Part shown: piece after piece, positions 16,161 through 24,936 of the stretch
How the letters are laid out: each line of letters opens with the position of its first letter
Numbering within the stretch: the first letter of the stretch is position 1
Origin: Streptomyces tateyamensis
Lineage (GTDB): Bacteria > Actinomycetota > Actinomycetes > Streptomycetales > Streptomycetaceae
Length of the DNA stretch: 64,000 nt
Assembly (NCBI RefSeq): GCF_003205575.1
Contig: NZ_PYBW01000070.1
Coordinates: forward strand, 61,044-125,043
Direction: 5' to 3'
Notes under the pieces: model-generated
Databases searched by the model: none
Told to the model about the DNA's origin: nothing
The model's input: the letters and a program-made list of their open reading frames with translations, nothing else
Program-made: the position numbers and the translations under genes

Positions 16161-18224
16161 TCAGCCCAAGGCCTCCCGCAGGAACGCGAGTTCGGCGCTC
16201 ACGATGCGCTCGTTCGCCCCGTACGGGGTCAGGTGGGTGATGCCCGGGAGTGCGAGCAGGTTGTGCGGGCGGCCCGCCCGGTGCAGGGCCTGCGACAGCC
16301 GCAGCGTGTGCGAGGGGTGCACGTTGTCGTCCGCCAGGCCGTGGATCAGCAGCAGCGGCCGAGAGAGTGACGGAGCATCAGGCAGCAGGCAGTCCGCCAG
16401 GTAGCCGGCCGCGTTCTCGGCCGGCAGGCCGAGGTACCGCTCCGTGTAGGCGGTGTCGTAGCACCGGAAGTCCGTGGGTCCGGCCCCGGCCGAGGCCGCG
16501 TGGAACACGTCCGGGCGTCGCAGCACCGCCATCGCGGCGAAGTACCCGCCGTACGACCAGCCGCGGACCCCGACCCGGGCCAGGTCCAGGTCCGGCTCCC
16601 GCTCGGCCAGCGCGTGCAGGGCTGCCACCTGGTCCTCCAGGGTGACCTTGGAGAAGCCCCGGAACATGGCCCGGGTGAAGGACGGCGACACGAACGGCGT
16701 CCCCCGGTTGTCCGTGGTCACCACCGCGAAGCCCTGGTCGGCCCACCACTGCCGCAGCTGCCAGCGCCGCGGCTCGTTGGCCACCGCCTGGTAACCGGGC
16801 CCGCCGTAGACGTCCAGCAGCACCGGAAGCTTGCGCCCGGCCACGTGCGCGCGGGGGTACACCACGGCCGTGGGCAGGCCCAGTTCGGTGACCCGGGCCA
16901 GCTTCGGGCGCACCAGGTAGGGGAACGGCTCGGCGAGGTCGGCGAGTTCGATCCCGGTGCCGAGGATCCGGCGGCGGATCCCCTCGGGGGTCGCGGAGAC
17001 CAGCAGCACGTGCGCCCCGCCGGCCAGCGCCGCGTGCACGCCGGGACCCTCGCTGAGCTCCTCGAGCGTGCCGTCCGCCGGGTCGAGGGCGAAGACCTGC
17101 TGGTCCGCCGGGTCCCCCTGGCCGGCCTCGATCAGCAGCTTCTCGCCCAACCGCCCGACCACCCGCCGCACCTGGAGCGTGGACGGGGTCACCACCCGCC
17201 CGTCCACCGCCAGCCCGCGCGCCGCGCCGTCGGCCGTGTCGGTGGCGGTGAGCAGTCGGCCCCCGGTCAGCCGGGCGGGCGTGCCGGGCACGTCGTCCAC
17301 CCAGAACTCGTCGCGGGTACGGGAGAGTTCGACGGTCTTGCCGGTCCGGGGGTCGGCGCTCAGCAGCAGCACCGTCTGCTGCAGCCGGTCGGCGACGGTG
17401 AGCAGGATCTCGTCGGCGCGGTCCCACTCGGCGGCGCAGAGGTACGGGTGGCGCTCGGCGTCCCAGTCCAGGCGGACCCGGCCGCCGTCCAGGCCGAGCA
17501 CCCAGAGCTGGACGTCCGCGTTGGCCCCGCCCACCAGGGGGTAGGCGAAGGACTCGGCGGGGCGCTCGGGGTGGGCGGCGTCGGCGAACCAGCGCAGCGG
17601 CAGGGCCGACTCGTCGACCCGGGCGGCCAGCACCGACCGGCCGTCCGGCGCCCACCAGTGCCCGTGGTGGCGGTTGAGCTCCTCGGCGGCGGCGAACTCC
17701 GCCACGCCCCAGCGCGCGCCGTCGGCGGGGCTGAGCGGTTCGTCCCGGCCGGTCAGGTGCAGCGCGTCGGCGGTCACGTAGGCCACCACCGAGCCGTCGG
17801 GGCTCGGCTGCGGATCGAAGGCGGGTCCGGCCGTGGGCAGTTCCTCGGCGGCGCCGTCCGCGACCCGGAACAGCCGCCCGTCCAGCGCGAAGACGGCGGT
17901 CCGCGCGTCCGGCGTGGCGGCGAAGCTGCCGATGCCGCGGGCGACCAGCCGGCTGCGCTCGCGCAGCCGGCGTTCCAGCACCGGCAGTTCGTCCCGGTCG
18001 CCGGTGCGGCCCGTGACCAGCGCGGTGGGGTCGGCCAGCAGGCGCTCCTGGCCGGTGGCCGGGTCCAGCTCCCAGAGCCGGTCGAAGGGGTCGCGCGGCC
18101 CGGCCGAGCGCAGGAAGAGGAGGCGGGAGCCGTCGGCGGCGAAGCTGAAGGCGCGCGGCGCACCGTAGCTGAACCTTCCGCTGGCGGCACTGAGCGCGAG
18201 AAACTGTTCATCGAGATCGGTCAC
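16161..18224 (-). CDS. S9 family serine peptidase (DPP-IV / prolyl oligopeptidase type)
   Basis: A 687-residue cytoplasmic peptidase cleaving short peptides, typically after proline. The N-terminal ~430 residues form a beta-propeller-like domain (DPPIV_N). The alpha/beta-hydrolase domain follows, with the nucleophile in GWSYGGY (about residue 550), Asp in HGLADDNVHPSH and His in GITHL. The GTG start at 18224 has no ribosome site and lies four bases from a TACTCT -10 box on this strand. Its start is 18 bp from that of the divergent aminotransferase gene, and the two share one -10 element. Confidence 0.92.
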   Translation of the reverse strand: MTDLDEQFLALSAASGRFSYGAPRAFSFAADGSRLLFLRSAGPRDPFDRLWELDPATGQERLLADPTALVTGRTGDRDELPVLERRLRERSRLVARGIGSFAATPDARTAVFALDGRLFRVADGAAEELPTAGPAFDPQPSPDGSVVAYVTADALHLTGRDEPLSPADGARWGVAEFAAAEELNRHHGHWWAPDGRSVLAARVDESALPLRWFADAAHPERPAESFAYPLVGGANADVQLWVLGLDGGRVRLDWDAERHPYLCAAEWDRADEILLTVADRLQQTVLLLSADPRTGKTVELSRTRDEFWVDDVPGTPARLTGGRLLTATDTADGAARGLAVDGRVVTPSTLQVRRVVGRLGEKLLIEAGQGDPADQQVFALDPADGTLEELSEGPGVHAALAGGAHVLLVSATPEGIRRRILGTGIELADLAEPFPYLVRPKLARVTELGLPTAVVYPRAHVAGRKLPVLLDVYGGPGYQAVANEPRRWQLRQWWADQGFAVVTTDNRGTPFVSPSFTRAMFRGFSKVTLEDQVAALHALAEREPDLDLARVGVRGWSYGGYFAAMAVLRRPDVFHAASAGAGPTDFRCYDTAYTERYLGLPAENAAGYLADCLLPDAPSLSRPLLLIHGLADDNVHPSHTLRLSQALHRAGRPHNLLALPGITHLTPYGANERIVSAELAFLREALG

Positions 18225-18227
18225 CGG

Positions 18228-18234
18228 TAGAGTA
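18228..18234. promoter_or_regulatory. Symmetrical bidirectional -10 element (TAGAGTA)
   Basis: TAGAGT reads rightward as a -10 box seven bases before the GTG at 18241. The overlapping hexamer on the other strand, TACTCT, lies four bases before the GTG at 18224. On the minus strand a possible -35 box, TTGAAG (18259-18254), is 19 bases away. Both genes would therefore be leaderless and transcribed from one shared -10 region, their start codons 18 bp apart. Confidence 0.6.
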
Positions 18235-18238
18235 TGCG

Positions 18239-18254
18239 GTGTGAAATGTCACAC
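18239..18254. promoter_or_regulatory. Palindromic operator candidate GTGTGA-N4-TCACAC
   Basis: A perfect 6-bp inverted repeat around AATG overlaps the GTG start of the aminotransferase gene and reaches the likely -35 region of the peptidase promoter. A protein bound here would block both leaderless genes. Which regulator family uses it cannot be told from sequence. Confidence 0.5.
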
Positions 18255-19422
18255 TTCAATGGATCTGCCGGACCCGATTCCCGGAGCCGCCGAGCTGTTC
18301 GCCCTGGACCCGGCGGTGGCCCACCTCAACCACGGCTCCTACGGCGCGGTGCCCGACGAGGTGCGGCAGGCCCAGGCGGCGCTGCGCGCCGAGCAGGAGG
18401 CGGACCCGGACGGGTTCTTCCTCCAGCTGCCCGGGCGGATCGCGCAGACCCGCGCCGCGATCGCCCCGCTGCTCGGCGCCGACCCGGCGGGGCTGGCCCT
18501 GCTGAGCAACGTCACCGAGGCCGTGGCGGTCGCGCTGGACAGCATCCCGTTCGGGCCCGGCGAGGAGATCCTGGTCACCGACCACGGGTACGGGGTGGTC
18601 AACCGGGCCGTCGAGCGCCGGGCCGCCGAGTGCGGGGCGACGATGCGCACCGTCCCGGTCGCGCTGGACGCGGTCGACCCGGGCGCGGCGGTGCTGGCGG
18701 CGCTGGGCCCGAGCACCCGGGCGGTGGTCCTGGACCGGATCACCTCGCCCACCGCGCGCGAGTTCGCCACCCGGGAGCTGGTGGCCGCGCTGGCCGCTCG
18801 CGGCGTGATCACCCTGGTGGACGCCGCCCACGCGCCCGGCATGCTCGACTCCCACCTGGACTCCCAGCTGGACCAGGAAGTCGGCGGGCCCGACTTCTGG
18901 TTCGGGAACCTGCACAAGTGGGCCTTCGCGCCGCGCCCGACCGCGGTGCTGGCGGTGGCCCCGAAGTGGCGCGCGCGGGTGCGGCCGCTGACCTACTCCT
19001 GGGAGCACGAGGGCGGCTACCCGGGCAACGTGGAGTGGCGCGGGACGGCGGACTACACCGGCTGGCTGGCCGCACCGGCGGGCCTGGCGCTGCTGGCCCG
19101 GCTGGGCGTGTCCCGGGTGCGCGAGCACAACGAGCGGCTGGCCGCCTACGGGCAGGCGCTGCTGGTGGAGCGGGCGGGCCTGGTCGCCCTGCCGGCCTCG
19201 CCCGGGGTGTCGATGCGCGCGGTGCGGCTGCCCGCGGGCACGGCCGAGCGCGAGGAGCAGGTGCGGCCGCTGATGGCGGCGGTGCTGGAGCAGTTGGGGA
19301 CCAGGATCGCGGTGCGGCCGTGGGCCGGGGGCGGGGTGCTGCGGATCAGCGCCCAGGTCTACAACCGCCCCGCGGAGTACGAGCGGCTGGCCGAGGGGCT
19401 CCGGGGAGTGCTCGGATCCTGA
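18241..19422 (+). CDS. Class V PLP-dependent aminotransferase-fold enzyme
   Basis: A 393-residue fold-type I PLP enzyme of the isopenicillin-N-epimerase-like group. The family pattern LNHGSYGAVP is near the N-terminus, the cofactor-binding Asp is in ITLVDAAHAPG and the Schiff-base lysine is in NLHKWAFAPR (about residue 223). The GTG start at 18241 is leaderless; ATG 18259 is an alternative but has no ribosome site. It is paired divergently with the S9 peptidase, so amino-acid or peptide catabolism is a reasonable guess. The substrate is not known. Confidence 0.88.
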   Translation: MKCHTSMDLPDPIPGAAELFALDPAVAHLNHGSYGAVPDEVRQAQAALRAEQEADPDGFFLQLPGRIAQTRAAIAPLLGADPAGLALLSNVTEAVAVALDSIPFGPGEEILVTDHGYGVVNRAVERRAAECGATMRTVPVALDAVDPGAAVLAALGPSTRAVVLDRITSPTAREFATRELVAALAARGVITLVDAAHAPGMLDSHLDSQLDQEVGGPDFWFGNLHKWAFAPRPTAVLAVAPKWRARVRPLTYSWEHEGGYPGNVEWRGTADYTGWLAAPAGLALLARLGVSRVREHNERLAAYGQALLVERAGLVALPASPGVSMRAVRLPAGTAEREEQVRPLMAAVLEQLGTRIAVRPWAGGGVLRISAQVYNRPAEYERLAEGLRGVLGS

Positions 19423-19435
19423 GTGCGGCGAGCCG

Positions 19436-19810
19436 TCAGATCTCCAGTACCGCTTCGATCGTCCGCAGCTGGTGCCGGGCCATCGCCAGGTTGGCCCGGC
19501 CGCGGTTCAGCGCCAGGTAGAGGAAGAGCCCCCGGCCGGTCTGCTTGGTCAGCGGCCGGATCAGGTGGTACTGCCCGGTGAGGGTGATCAGGATGTCCTC
19601 GATCTCGTTGTCGTGCAGGTTGAGCAGCTCCATGGTGCGCATCTTGGCCCGCACCACGTCCGTGTTCCCGGCCGCGGCCACGTTCAGGTCCAGCTCGCCC
19701 TCGCCGCCGAGCGAACCCAGCGCCATGCCGCTGCCGTAGTCGACCAGGGCCACCCCGACCGCCCCTTCGATGGTCATCGCTTCCTTGAGGGAGGTCTCCA
19801 GGTTCGCCAT
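19436..19810 (-). CDS. Roadblock/LC7-like small protein
   Basis: A 124-residue cytoplasmic protein with the profile of roadblock/LC7 (MglB-like) proteins, which bind or activate small GTPases. The opening MANLETSLKEAMTIEGAVG, the central GMALGSLGG turn and the helix MRTMELLNLHDNEIEDILI fit the alpha-beta-alpha order of that fold. The C-terminal helix is basic. ATG 19810 is preceded by a weak GGAGCTGTG stretch. No partner GTPase gene is adjacent, so the family assignment is moderate. Confidence 0.7.
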   Translation of the reverse strand: MANLETSLKEAMTIEGAVGVALVDYGSGMALGSLGGEGELDLNVAAAGNTDVVRAKMRTMELLNLHDNEIEDILITLTGQYHLIRPLTKQTGRGLFLYLALNRGRANLAMARHQLRTIEAVLEI

Positions 19811-19990
19811 TGCACAGCTCCAATCGGTGGGATTGCCACGACTGTAGGCAGCGCGGTCACGGTGGGTTGACGAATGATCACAGCTGTGCGAAGTCGACCG
19901 CCAAGGATCGCAAGCGACCGGTCCTGACTGCGGTAGAACGGGGAAAACGGTGCGATCAATGTCGGTGCTGCCGGGTAACCTCAGGCTGAG

Positions 19991-22858
19991 ATGACACAGC
20001 AGCAGGACCCCCAGACCAGGAGCAGCGCCCTGTCCGAGGACGAGATCAGCCCCGCCGAGGCCTATGCCGCCGCGCGTCGCCGCAGCCAGGAGCAGGCCAC
20101 GGCGCTGTACGGCTTCCGGCAGTTGTACGACTTCCCGCTGGACGCGTTCCAGTTGGAGGCCTGCCAGGCCCTGGAGGGTGGCGAGGGCGTGCTGGTCGCC
20201 GCGCCCACCGGCTCGGGCAAGACCATCGTGGGCGAGTTCGCCGTGCACCTGGCGCTGGCCGCCGGGCGCAAGTGCTTCTACACCACGCCGATCAAGGCGC
20301 TCTCCAACCAGAAGTACGCCGACCTGGTCAAGCGCTACGGCGCTGACAAGGTCGGCCTGCTCACCGGCGACAACTCGGTCAACGGCGACGCCCCCGTGGT
20401 GGTGATGACCACCGAGGTGCTGCGCAACATGCTCTACGCCGGTTCGCAGACCCTCGGCGGCCTCGGCTACGTGGTGATGGACGAGGTGCACTACCTCGCC
20501 GACCGGTTCCGCGGCGCGGTCTGGGAGGAGGTGATCATCCACCTGCCCGAGTCCGTCACCCTGGTCTCGCTCTCCGCCACCGTCTCCAACGCCGAGGAGT
20601 TCGGCGACTGGCTGGACACCGTGCGCGGCGGCACCAAGGTGATCGTCGCCGAGCACCGCCCGGTGCCGCTGTGGCAGCACGTGATGGCCGGCAACCGGAT
20701 GTACGACCTCTTCTCCAACCCGGACGTGGACGGGCGCCCCAAGGGCAACCAGAAGAACCCCGCCAAGGCGGTCAACCCCGAGCTGGTCCGGCTGGCCCGC
20801 TCCGAGGCCGACCGCAACCCGCGGTTCGCCGGCCGCGGCCGCGGCCGCTCGCTGCCGAACGGCCGGCCCAGCCGGGTCTGGACCCCGGGCCGGGCGGACG
20901 TGATCGAGCGGCTGGACGCCGAGGGCCTGCTGCCCGCGATCACCTTCATCTTCAGCCGGGCCGGCTGCGAGGCCGCCGTGCAGCAGGTGCTCCACTCCGG
21001 CCTGCGGCTGAACGGGGAGAACGAGCGGCTGCAGGTGCGCTCGATCGTGGAGGACCGCTGCGCGGCCATCCCGGACGAGGACCTGCACGTGCTCGGCTAC
21101 TTCGAGTGGCTGGACGCGCTGGAGCGCGGCGTCGCCGCCCACCACGCCGGGATGCTGCCGCGGTTCAAGGAGGTCGTCGAGGAGCTCTTCCTGCGCGGCC
21201 TGATCAAGGTGGTCTTCGCCACCGAGACGCTGGCCCTCGGCATCAACATGCCGGCCCGCTCGGTGGTCATGGAGAAGCTGGTCAAGTGGAACGGCGAGGC
21301 GCACGCCGACATCACCCCCGGTGAGTACACCCAGCTCACCGGCCGGGCCGGGCGCCGCGGCATCGACGTCGAGGGCCACGCCGTGGTGCTCTGGCAGCGC
21401 GGGCTCGACCCGGAGGCGCTGGCCGGCCTGGCCGGCACCCGCACCTACCCGCTGCGGTCCTCGTTCCGGCCGTCCTACAACATGGCGGTCAACCTGGTCG
21501 CCCAGTTCGGCCGGCACCGCTCGCGCGAGCTGCTCGAGACGTCGTTCGCGCAGTTCCAGGCCGACCGCTCGGTGGTCGGGGTGGCCCGCCAGGTGCAGAA
21601 GAACGAGGAGGGCCTGGCCGGCTACCAGGAGGCGATGACCTGTCACCTCGGTGACTTCACCGAGTACATGGAGCTGCGCCGCAAGCTCAAGGACCGGGAG
21701 AACGAGCTGGCCCGCGAGGGCAGCAGCCAGCGCCGGGCCGCCGCGGTCGAGTCGATCGAGGCGCTCAGGCCGGGCGACGTGATCCATGTGCCGACCGGCA
21801 AGTTCGCCGGGCTGGCGCTGGTGCTGGACCCGGGCCTGCCGCCGGTCAGCCGCTCCCCGCGCGGCGGCCCGCGCCACCCGGACTTCCAGGACGGGCCGCG
21901 CCCGGTGGTGCTCACCGCCGAGCGGCAGGTCAAGCGGCTGGCGATGATCGACTTCCCGCACCCCGTGACGGCGCTCGACCGGGTGCGGATCCCCAAGTCC
22001 TTCAACCCGCGCTCCCCGCAGTCCCGGCGCGACCTGGCCTCCGCGCTGCGCACCAAGGCCGGCCACCTGGAGCCGGAGCGGTACCACAAGTCCCGCGCGG
22101 CCGCGGCCGACGACCCGGAGCTGGCCCGGCTGCGCACCGCGCTGCGGGCCCACCCCTGCCACGGGTGCGCCGAGCGCGAGGACCACGCCCGGTGGGCCGA
22201 GCGGTACCACCGCCTGCACCGGGACACCGACGTGCTGGAGCGCAAGATGCGCTCGCGCACCCACACCATCGCGCGCACCTTCGACCGGGTGTGCGGGCTG
22301 CTCACCGACCTGGGCTACCTCCATGGCGACACCGTGACGGACGACGGCAAGCGGCTCGGCCGGCTCTACGGCGAGCTGGACCTGCTGGCCTCCGAGTGCA
22401 TCCGCGAGGGCGTCTGGGACGACCTGGCCGCCGCCGAACTCGCGGCCTGCGCCTCGGCCCTGGTGTACGAGGCGCGGCAGGCGGACGACGCGGCCTCGCC
22501 CAGGCTGCCCGAGGGCAAGGCCAAGGACGCGATGGGCCGGATGGTGCGGATCTGGGGCCACCTGGACGCGTTGGAGGAGCAGCACCGGATCAACACCGCG
22601 GAGGGCGTCGGCCAGCGCGAGCCGGACCTCGGGTTCGCCTGGGCCGCCTACCGCTGGGCGCTGGGCCACAGCCTGGACCAGGTGCTGCGGGACGCCGAGA
22701 TGCCGGCCGGCGACTTCGTCCGGTGGACCAAGCAGCTGATCGACGTGCTCGGCCAGATCCAGGACGCGGCGGCCGAGGACCCGCAGCTGCGCAGCACCGC
22801 CCGCAAGGCGGTGGACGCGCTGCGGCGCGGCATCATCGCCTACTCGTCGGTGGCCTGA
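19991..22858 (+). CDS. helY: Ski2-like DEAD/DEAH-box RNA helicase (HelY)
   Basis: A 955-residue ATP-dependent RNA helicase of the actinobacterial HelY group, related to Ski2/Mtr4 and thought to act in RNA turnover. Walker A is APTGSGKT (71-78), the DEVH box is in VMDEVHYLAD and the motif VI region reads QLTGRAGRRG (about 450). A Ski2-like arch or insertion region and a C-terminal DSHCT helical domain follow. The ATG lies nine bases after TAACCT, so the mRNA may be nearly leaderless. The minus-strand open frame opposite it is an artefact of codon bias. Confidence 0.93.
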   Translation: MTQQQDPQTRSSALSEDEISPAEAYAAARRRSQEQATALYGFRQLYDFPLDAFQLEACQALEGGEGVLVAAPTGSGKTIVGEFAVHLALAAGRKCFYTTPIKALSNQKYADLVKRYGADKVGLLTGDNSVNGDAPVVVMTTEVLRNMLYAGSQTLGGLGYVVMDEVHYLADRFRGAVWEEVIIHLPESVTLVSLSATVSNAEEFGDWLDTVRGGTKVIVAEHRPVPLWQHVMAGNRMYDLFSNPDVDGRPKGNQKNPAKAVNPELVRLARSEADRNPRFAGRGRGRSLPNGRPSRVWTPGRADVIERLDAEGLLPAITFIFSRAGCEAAVQQVLHSGLRLNGENERLQVRSIVEDRCAAIPDEDLHVLGYFEWLDALERGVAAHHAGMLPRFKEVVEELFLRGLIKVVFATETLALGINMPARSVVMEKLVKWNGEAHADITPGEYTQLTGRAGRRGIDVEGHAVVLWQRGLDPEALAGLAGTRTYPLRSSFRPSYNMAVNLVAQFGRHRSRELLETSFAQFQADRSVVGVARQVQKNEEGLAGYQEAMTCHLGDFTEYMELRRKLKDRENELAREGSSQRRAAAVESIEALRPGDVIHVPTGKFAGLALVLDPGLPPVSRSPRGGPRHPDFQDGPRPVVLTAERQVKRLAMIDFPHPVTALDRVRIPKSFNPRSPQSRRDLASALRTKAGHLEPERYHKSRAAAADDPELARLRTALRAHPCHGCAEREDHARWAERYHRLHRDTDVLERKMRSRTHTIARTFDRVCGLLTDLGYLHGDTVTDDGKRLGRLYGELDLLASECIREGVWDDLAAAELAACASALVYEARQADDAASPRLPEGKAKDAMGRMVRIWGHLDALEEQHRINTAEGVGQREPDLGFAWAAYRWALGHSLDQVLRDAEMPAGDFVRWTKQLIDVLGQIQDAAAEDPQLRSTARKAVDALRRGIIAYSSVA

Positions 22859-22875
22859 GCCGGTACCGCTGCGAC

Positions 22876-22915
22876 GGGTCGGCCCCGGGGGACCGCGGTC
22901 CCCCGGGGCCGACCC
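22876..22915. terminator. Perfect 40-base palindrome, bidirectional terminator
   Basis: Two 20-base arms meet without a spacer (the centre is GACCGCGGTC), so a few central bases must form the loop. It lies between the convergent ends of helY and the sphingomyelinase-like gene. Confidence 0.75.
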
Positions 22916-22925
22916 TGACCGGGCG

Positions 22926-23966
22926 TCAGCCCAGCTGGAAGGTGGCCTCGACCGGGTAGTGGTCGCTGGGCGACCTGGTGTCCAGCAGGCCGGCGGTCCA
23001 GCCCGCCTGCGGGTCCAGGTCGGCCGTCACCTTGGGCAGCGCGACCGGGGCGGGGCGGCCCGGCGCGTTCAGGTAGCCGAGGTAGTCCAGGTCGTCCCGG
23101 TAGTCCGCCGGGAAGGTCTCCACGCCCGCCATGTACTGGCACCAGGCCGAGACGGTGCAGTCCATCGTGGTCAGCGTCTGGGCCGGGTCGAGCGCGGGGG
23201 TGCCGAGCACGCCGCCGACCGCGGCCTGCGCGTTGGCGTAGTCGCCGCGGGACTGCCCGTGGTAGTACTCCACGTTCAGGTCGCCGCCGAACAGCACCGG
23301 GGCGGAGCTGCCCACGATGCCGTTCACCCAGGACTTGACCTCGCCCAGCTGGGCCAGCCGGGTGGCCTGGGTGGTGTTGGTGGAGGTGCCGTCCTGGTCG
23401 GCCTGCAGGTGGGTGCCGGCCACCCAGGTCTGCACGCCGCCCTTGTTGATCTTGGCCAGCACGGCGCCCTTGTTGGCGTTGTAGTCCCAGGTGCCGCTGG
23501 TGGACGCGGTGTAGACGTGGGCGTACTGGGCCGCGATCGGGTACTTCGACAGGATCATCGTCCCGCCGTTGATCACGAACCAGGAGTTGGAGCAGTTGCC
23601 GCTGATGCCGTTCCAGCCGCCGCCCGAGCAGGTCTGGCCCACCACGGGAGTGTGGTACGGGTACAGGTCGGCGAGCTTGGCGACGATGTCGTCGGTCGAC
23701 GTGTGGTTGAACAGCTCGTCCAGCACGACCACGTCGTCGTTGTGCTGACGGATGATTGACTCGACCACGGGGGTGCGGGTCGAGGCCTGCTCGTTCTGGC
23801 TCCAGTCGACGGCGGCGGTGCCGAGGTCGACGTTCCAGGCCAGGACCGACAGGGTCGAGCCGCCGGCCGCGGAGGCGGGGGTGGCGGCAGCGACGGCCGT
23901 GCCGCTGAGCAGCGCGGACGCAACGACGGCCGAGCCGAGTGCGGCGGCAGTACGGCGCAGAGTCAT
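22926..23966 (-). CDS. Secreted endonuclease/exonuclease/phosphatase-fold enzyme, sphingomyelinase-like
   Basis: A 346-residue exported enzyme of the DNase-I superfamily. The signal peptide runs to about residue 40 (ends in TPASAAGG). The fold motifs are LAWNVD, LDELFNHT, VAGTHLQ, FGGDLNVEYYHG and the terminal SPSDHYPVEA, whose Asp-His pair is catalytic. The layout resembles bacterial sphingomyelinase C rather than a nuclease, and hydrolysis of host or environmental phospholipid is inferred. ATG 23966 is chosen because AGGAG lies eight bases upstream; an upstream in-frame start would place the signal peptide internally. Confidence 0.82.
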   Translation of the reverse strand: MTLRRTAAALGSAVVASALLSGTAVAAATPASAAGGSTLSVLAWNVDLGTAAVDWSQNEQASTRTPVVESIIRQHNDDVVVLDELFNHTSTDDIVAKLADLYPYHTPVVGQTCSGGGWNGISGNCSNSWFVINGGTMILSKYPIAAQYAHVYTASTSGTWDYNANKGAVLAKINKGGVQTWVAGTHLQADQDGTSTNTTQATRLAQLGEVKSWVNGIVGSSAPVLFGGDLNVEYYHGQSRGDYANAQAAVGGVLGTPALDPAQTLTTMDCTVSAWCQYMAGVETFPADYRDDLDYLGYLNAPGRPAPVALPKVTADLDPQAGWTAGLLDTRSPSDHYPVEATFQLG

Positions 23967-24095
23967 GGAGGGTACTCCTGAGACGGAATCAGATGATGGT
24001 CCGACGCGGAGCGACGGACCGCCGGAAACCGTAGCTACCCGCGGGTACATCCGAACGAACAGCAGGAAGATGGCTGTACAACCTTCTGGGTGTGC

Positions 24096-24866
24096 TCAGT
24101 CGTCCAGCGCCCCGTGCGCGAGCTCGTCGGCGATGGTGGCCAGCACCTCGGGCGCCGAGTCGCCGGTCAGGTAGAAGTGCCCGCCCGGGAACACGTGCAG
24201 CGAGCCTGGCCCGGTGCTGACGGTCCGCCAGCGCTCCAGCTCCTCGACCGTGACGGTGTCCTCGGTGCCGCCCAGCATGGTGACCGGGCAGTCCAGCAGC
24301 GGGCCCTCGGGGCGCCGGGCCGAGGAGACCACCGCGAAGTCGGCGCGCAGGATCGGCAGCAGCAGCTCCAGCAGGTCGGGCTCGGCGAGCACCTCCTCCG
24401 GGGTGCCGCCCATCCGCCGCAGCTCCGCCACCAGCTCGGCGTCGGTCAGCGCGGACCGGTCCGGGCGGGCCGGCGAGCCCGGGCCCGGGCAACCGCTGAA
24501 CAGCACCCGCTCCGGCGCCCGGTCACCGTGCTGCCGCCCGGCCACCGCGACCCCGTGCGCCAGCAGCGCGCCCATGCTGTGGCCGAAGAACGCGTACGGC
24601 CGGTCCAGGTAGGGCCGCAGCGCCACCGCCAGCTGGTCCACCGCCTGCTGGTAGTCGGTCAGCAGCGGCTCGGCGAAGCGCGCCTCGCGGCCCGGCAGTT
24701 GGACCGCCCACAGGTCCAGGTCGGCCGGCAGCCGGTCCGGCCAGTCCCGGTAGAGCAGCGGGCCGGCGCCGGCCGGGTGGAACAGGAAGAGCCGCAGCCG
24801 GGGGCGCGCCACGCTGCGCAGTGGGCGGACCCAGGAGGCGGGGGTGAGCTCGGGGTAGGCGGTCAT
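24096..24866 (-). CDS. Type II thioesterase
   Basis: A 256-residue alpha/beta-hydrolase of the external thioesterase family that clears misprimed carrier proteins of PKS or NRPS lines. The catalytic triad is visible: Ser97 in GHSMG, Asp in GGTEDTVT and His in FPGGHFYL. The N-terminal LFLFHPAGAG is typical. No PKS or NRPS gene is in the window, so the enzyme is either an orphan serving a distant cluster or a remnant of a lost one. Confidence 0.9.
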   Translation of the reverse strand: MTAYPELTPASWVRPLRSVARPRLRLFLFHPAGAGPLLYRDWPDRLPADLDLWAVQLPGREARFAEPLLTDYQQAVDQLAVALRPYLDRPYAFFGHSMGALLAHGVAVAGRQHGDRAPERVLFSGCPGPGSPARPDRSALTDAELVAELRRMGGTPEEVLAEPDLLELLLPILRADFAVVSSARRPEGPLLDCPVTMLGGTEDTVTVEELERWRTVSTGPGSLHVFPGGHFYLTGDSAPEVLATIADELAHGALDD

Positions 24867-24936
24867 GGTGCGGCGGAGCTCCGTTCGGCGGGCACGGTGG
24901 GCTCGGGGAGTCTAACTCCGCCCACTGGGAAGCCAC

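Noticed and set aside
19436..22669. Very long minus-strand open frame opposite helY
   Set aside because: It lies antisense to a well-supported helicase gene and arises from high-GC codon bias. Only its last part (19436-19810) is a real separate gene with its own start and ribosome site.
24096..24866. Start or end of a PKS/NRPS cluster
   Set aside because: The thioesterase is alone. Its neighbours are a secreted phosphodiesterase and an LCP ligase, with no carrier-protein or synthase domains anywhere in the window.
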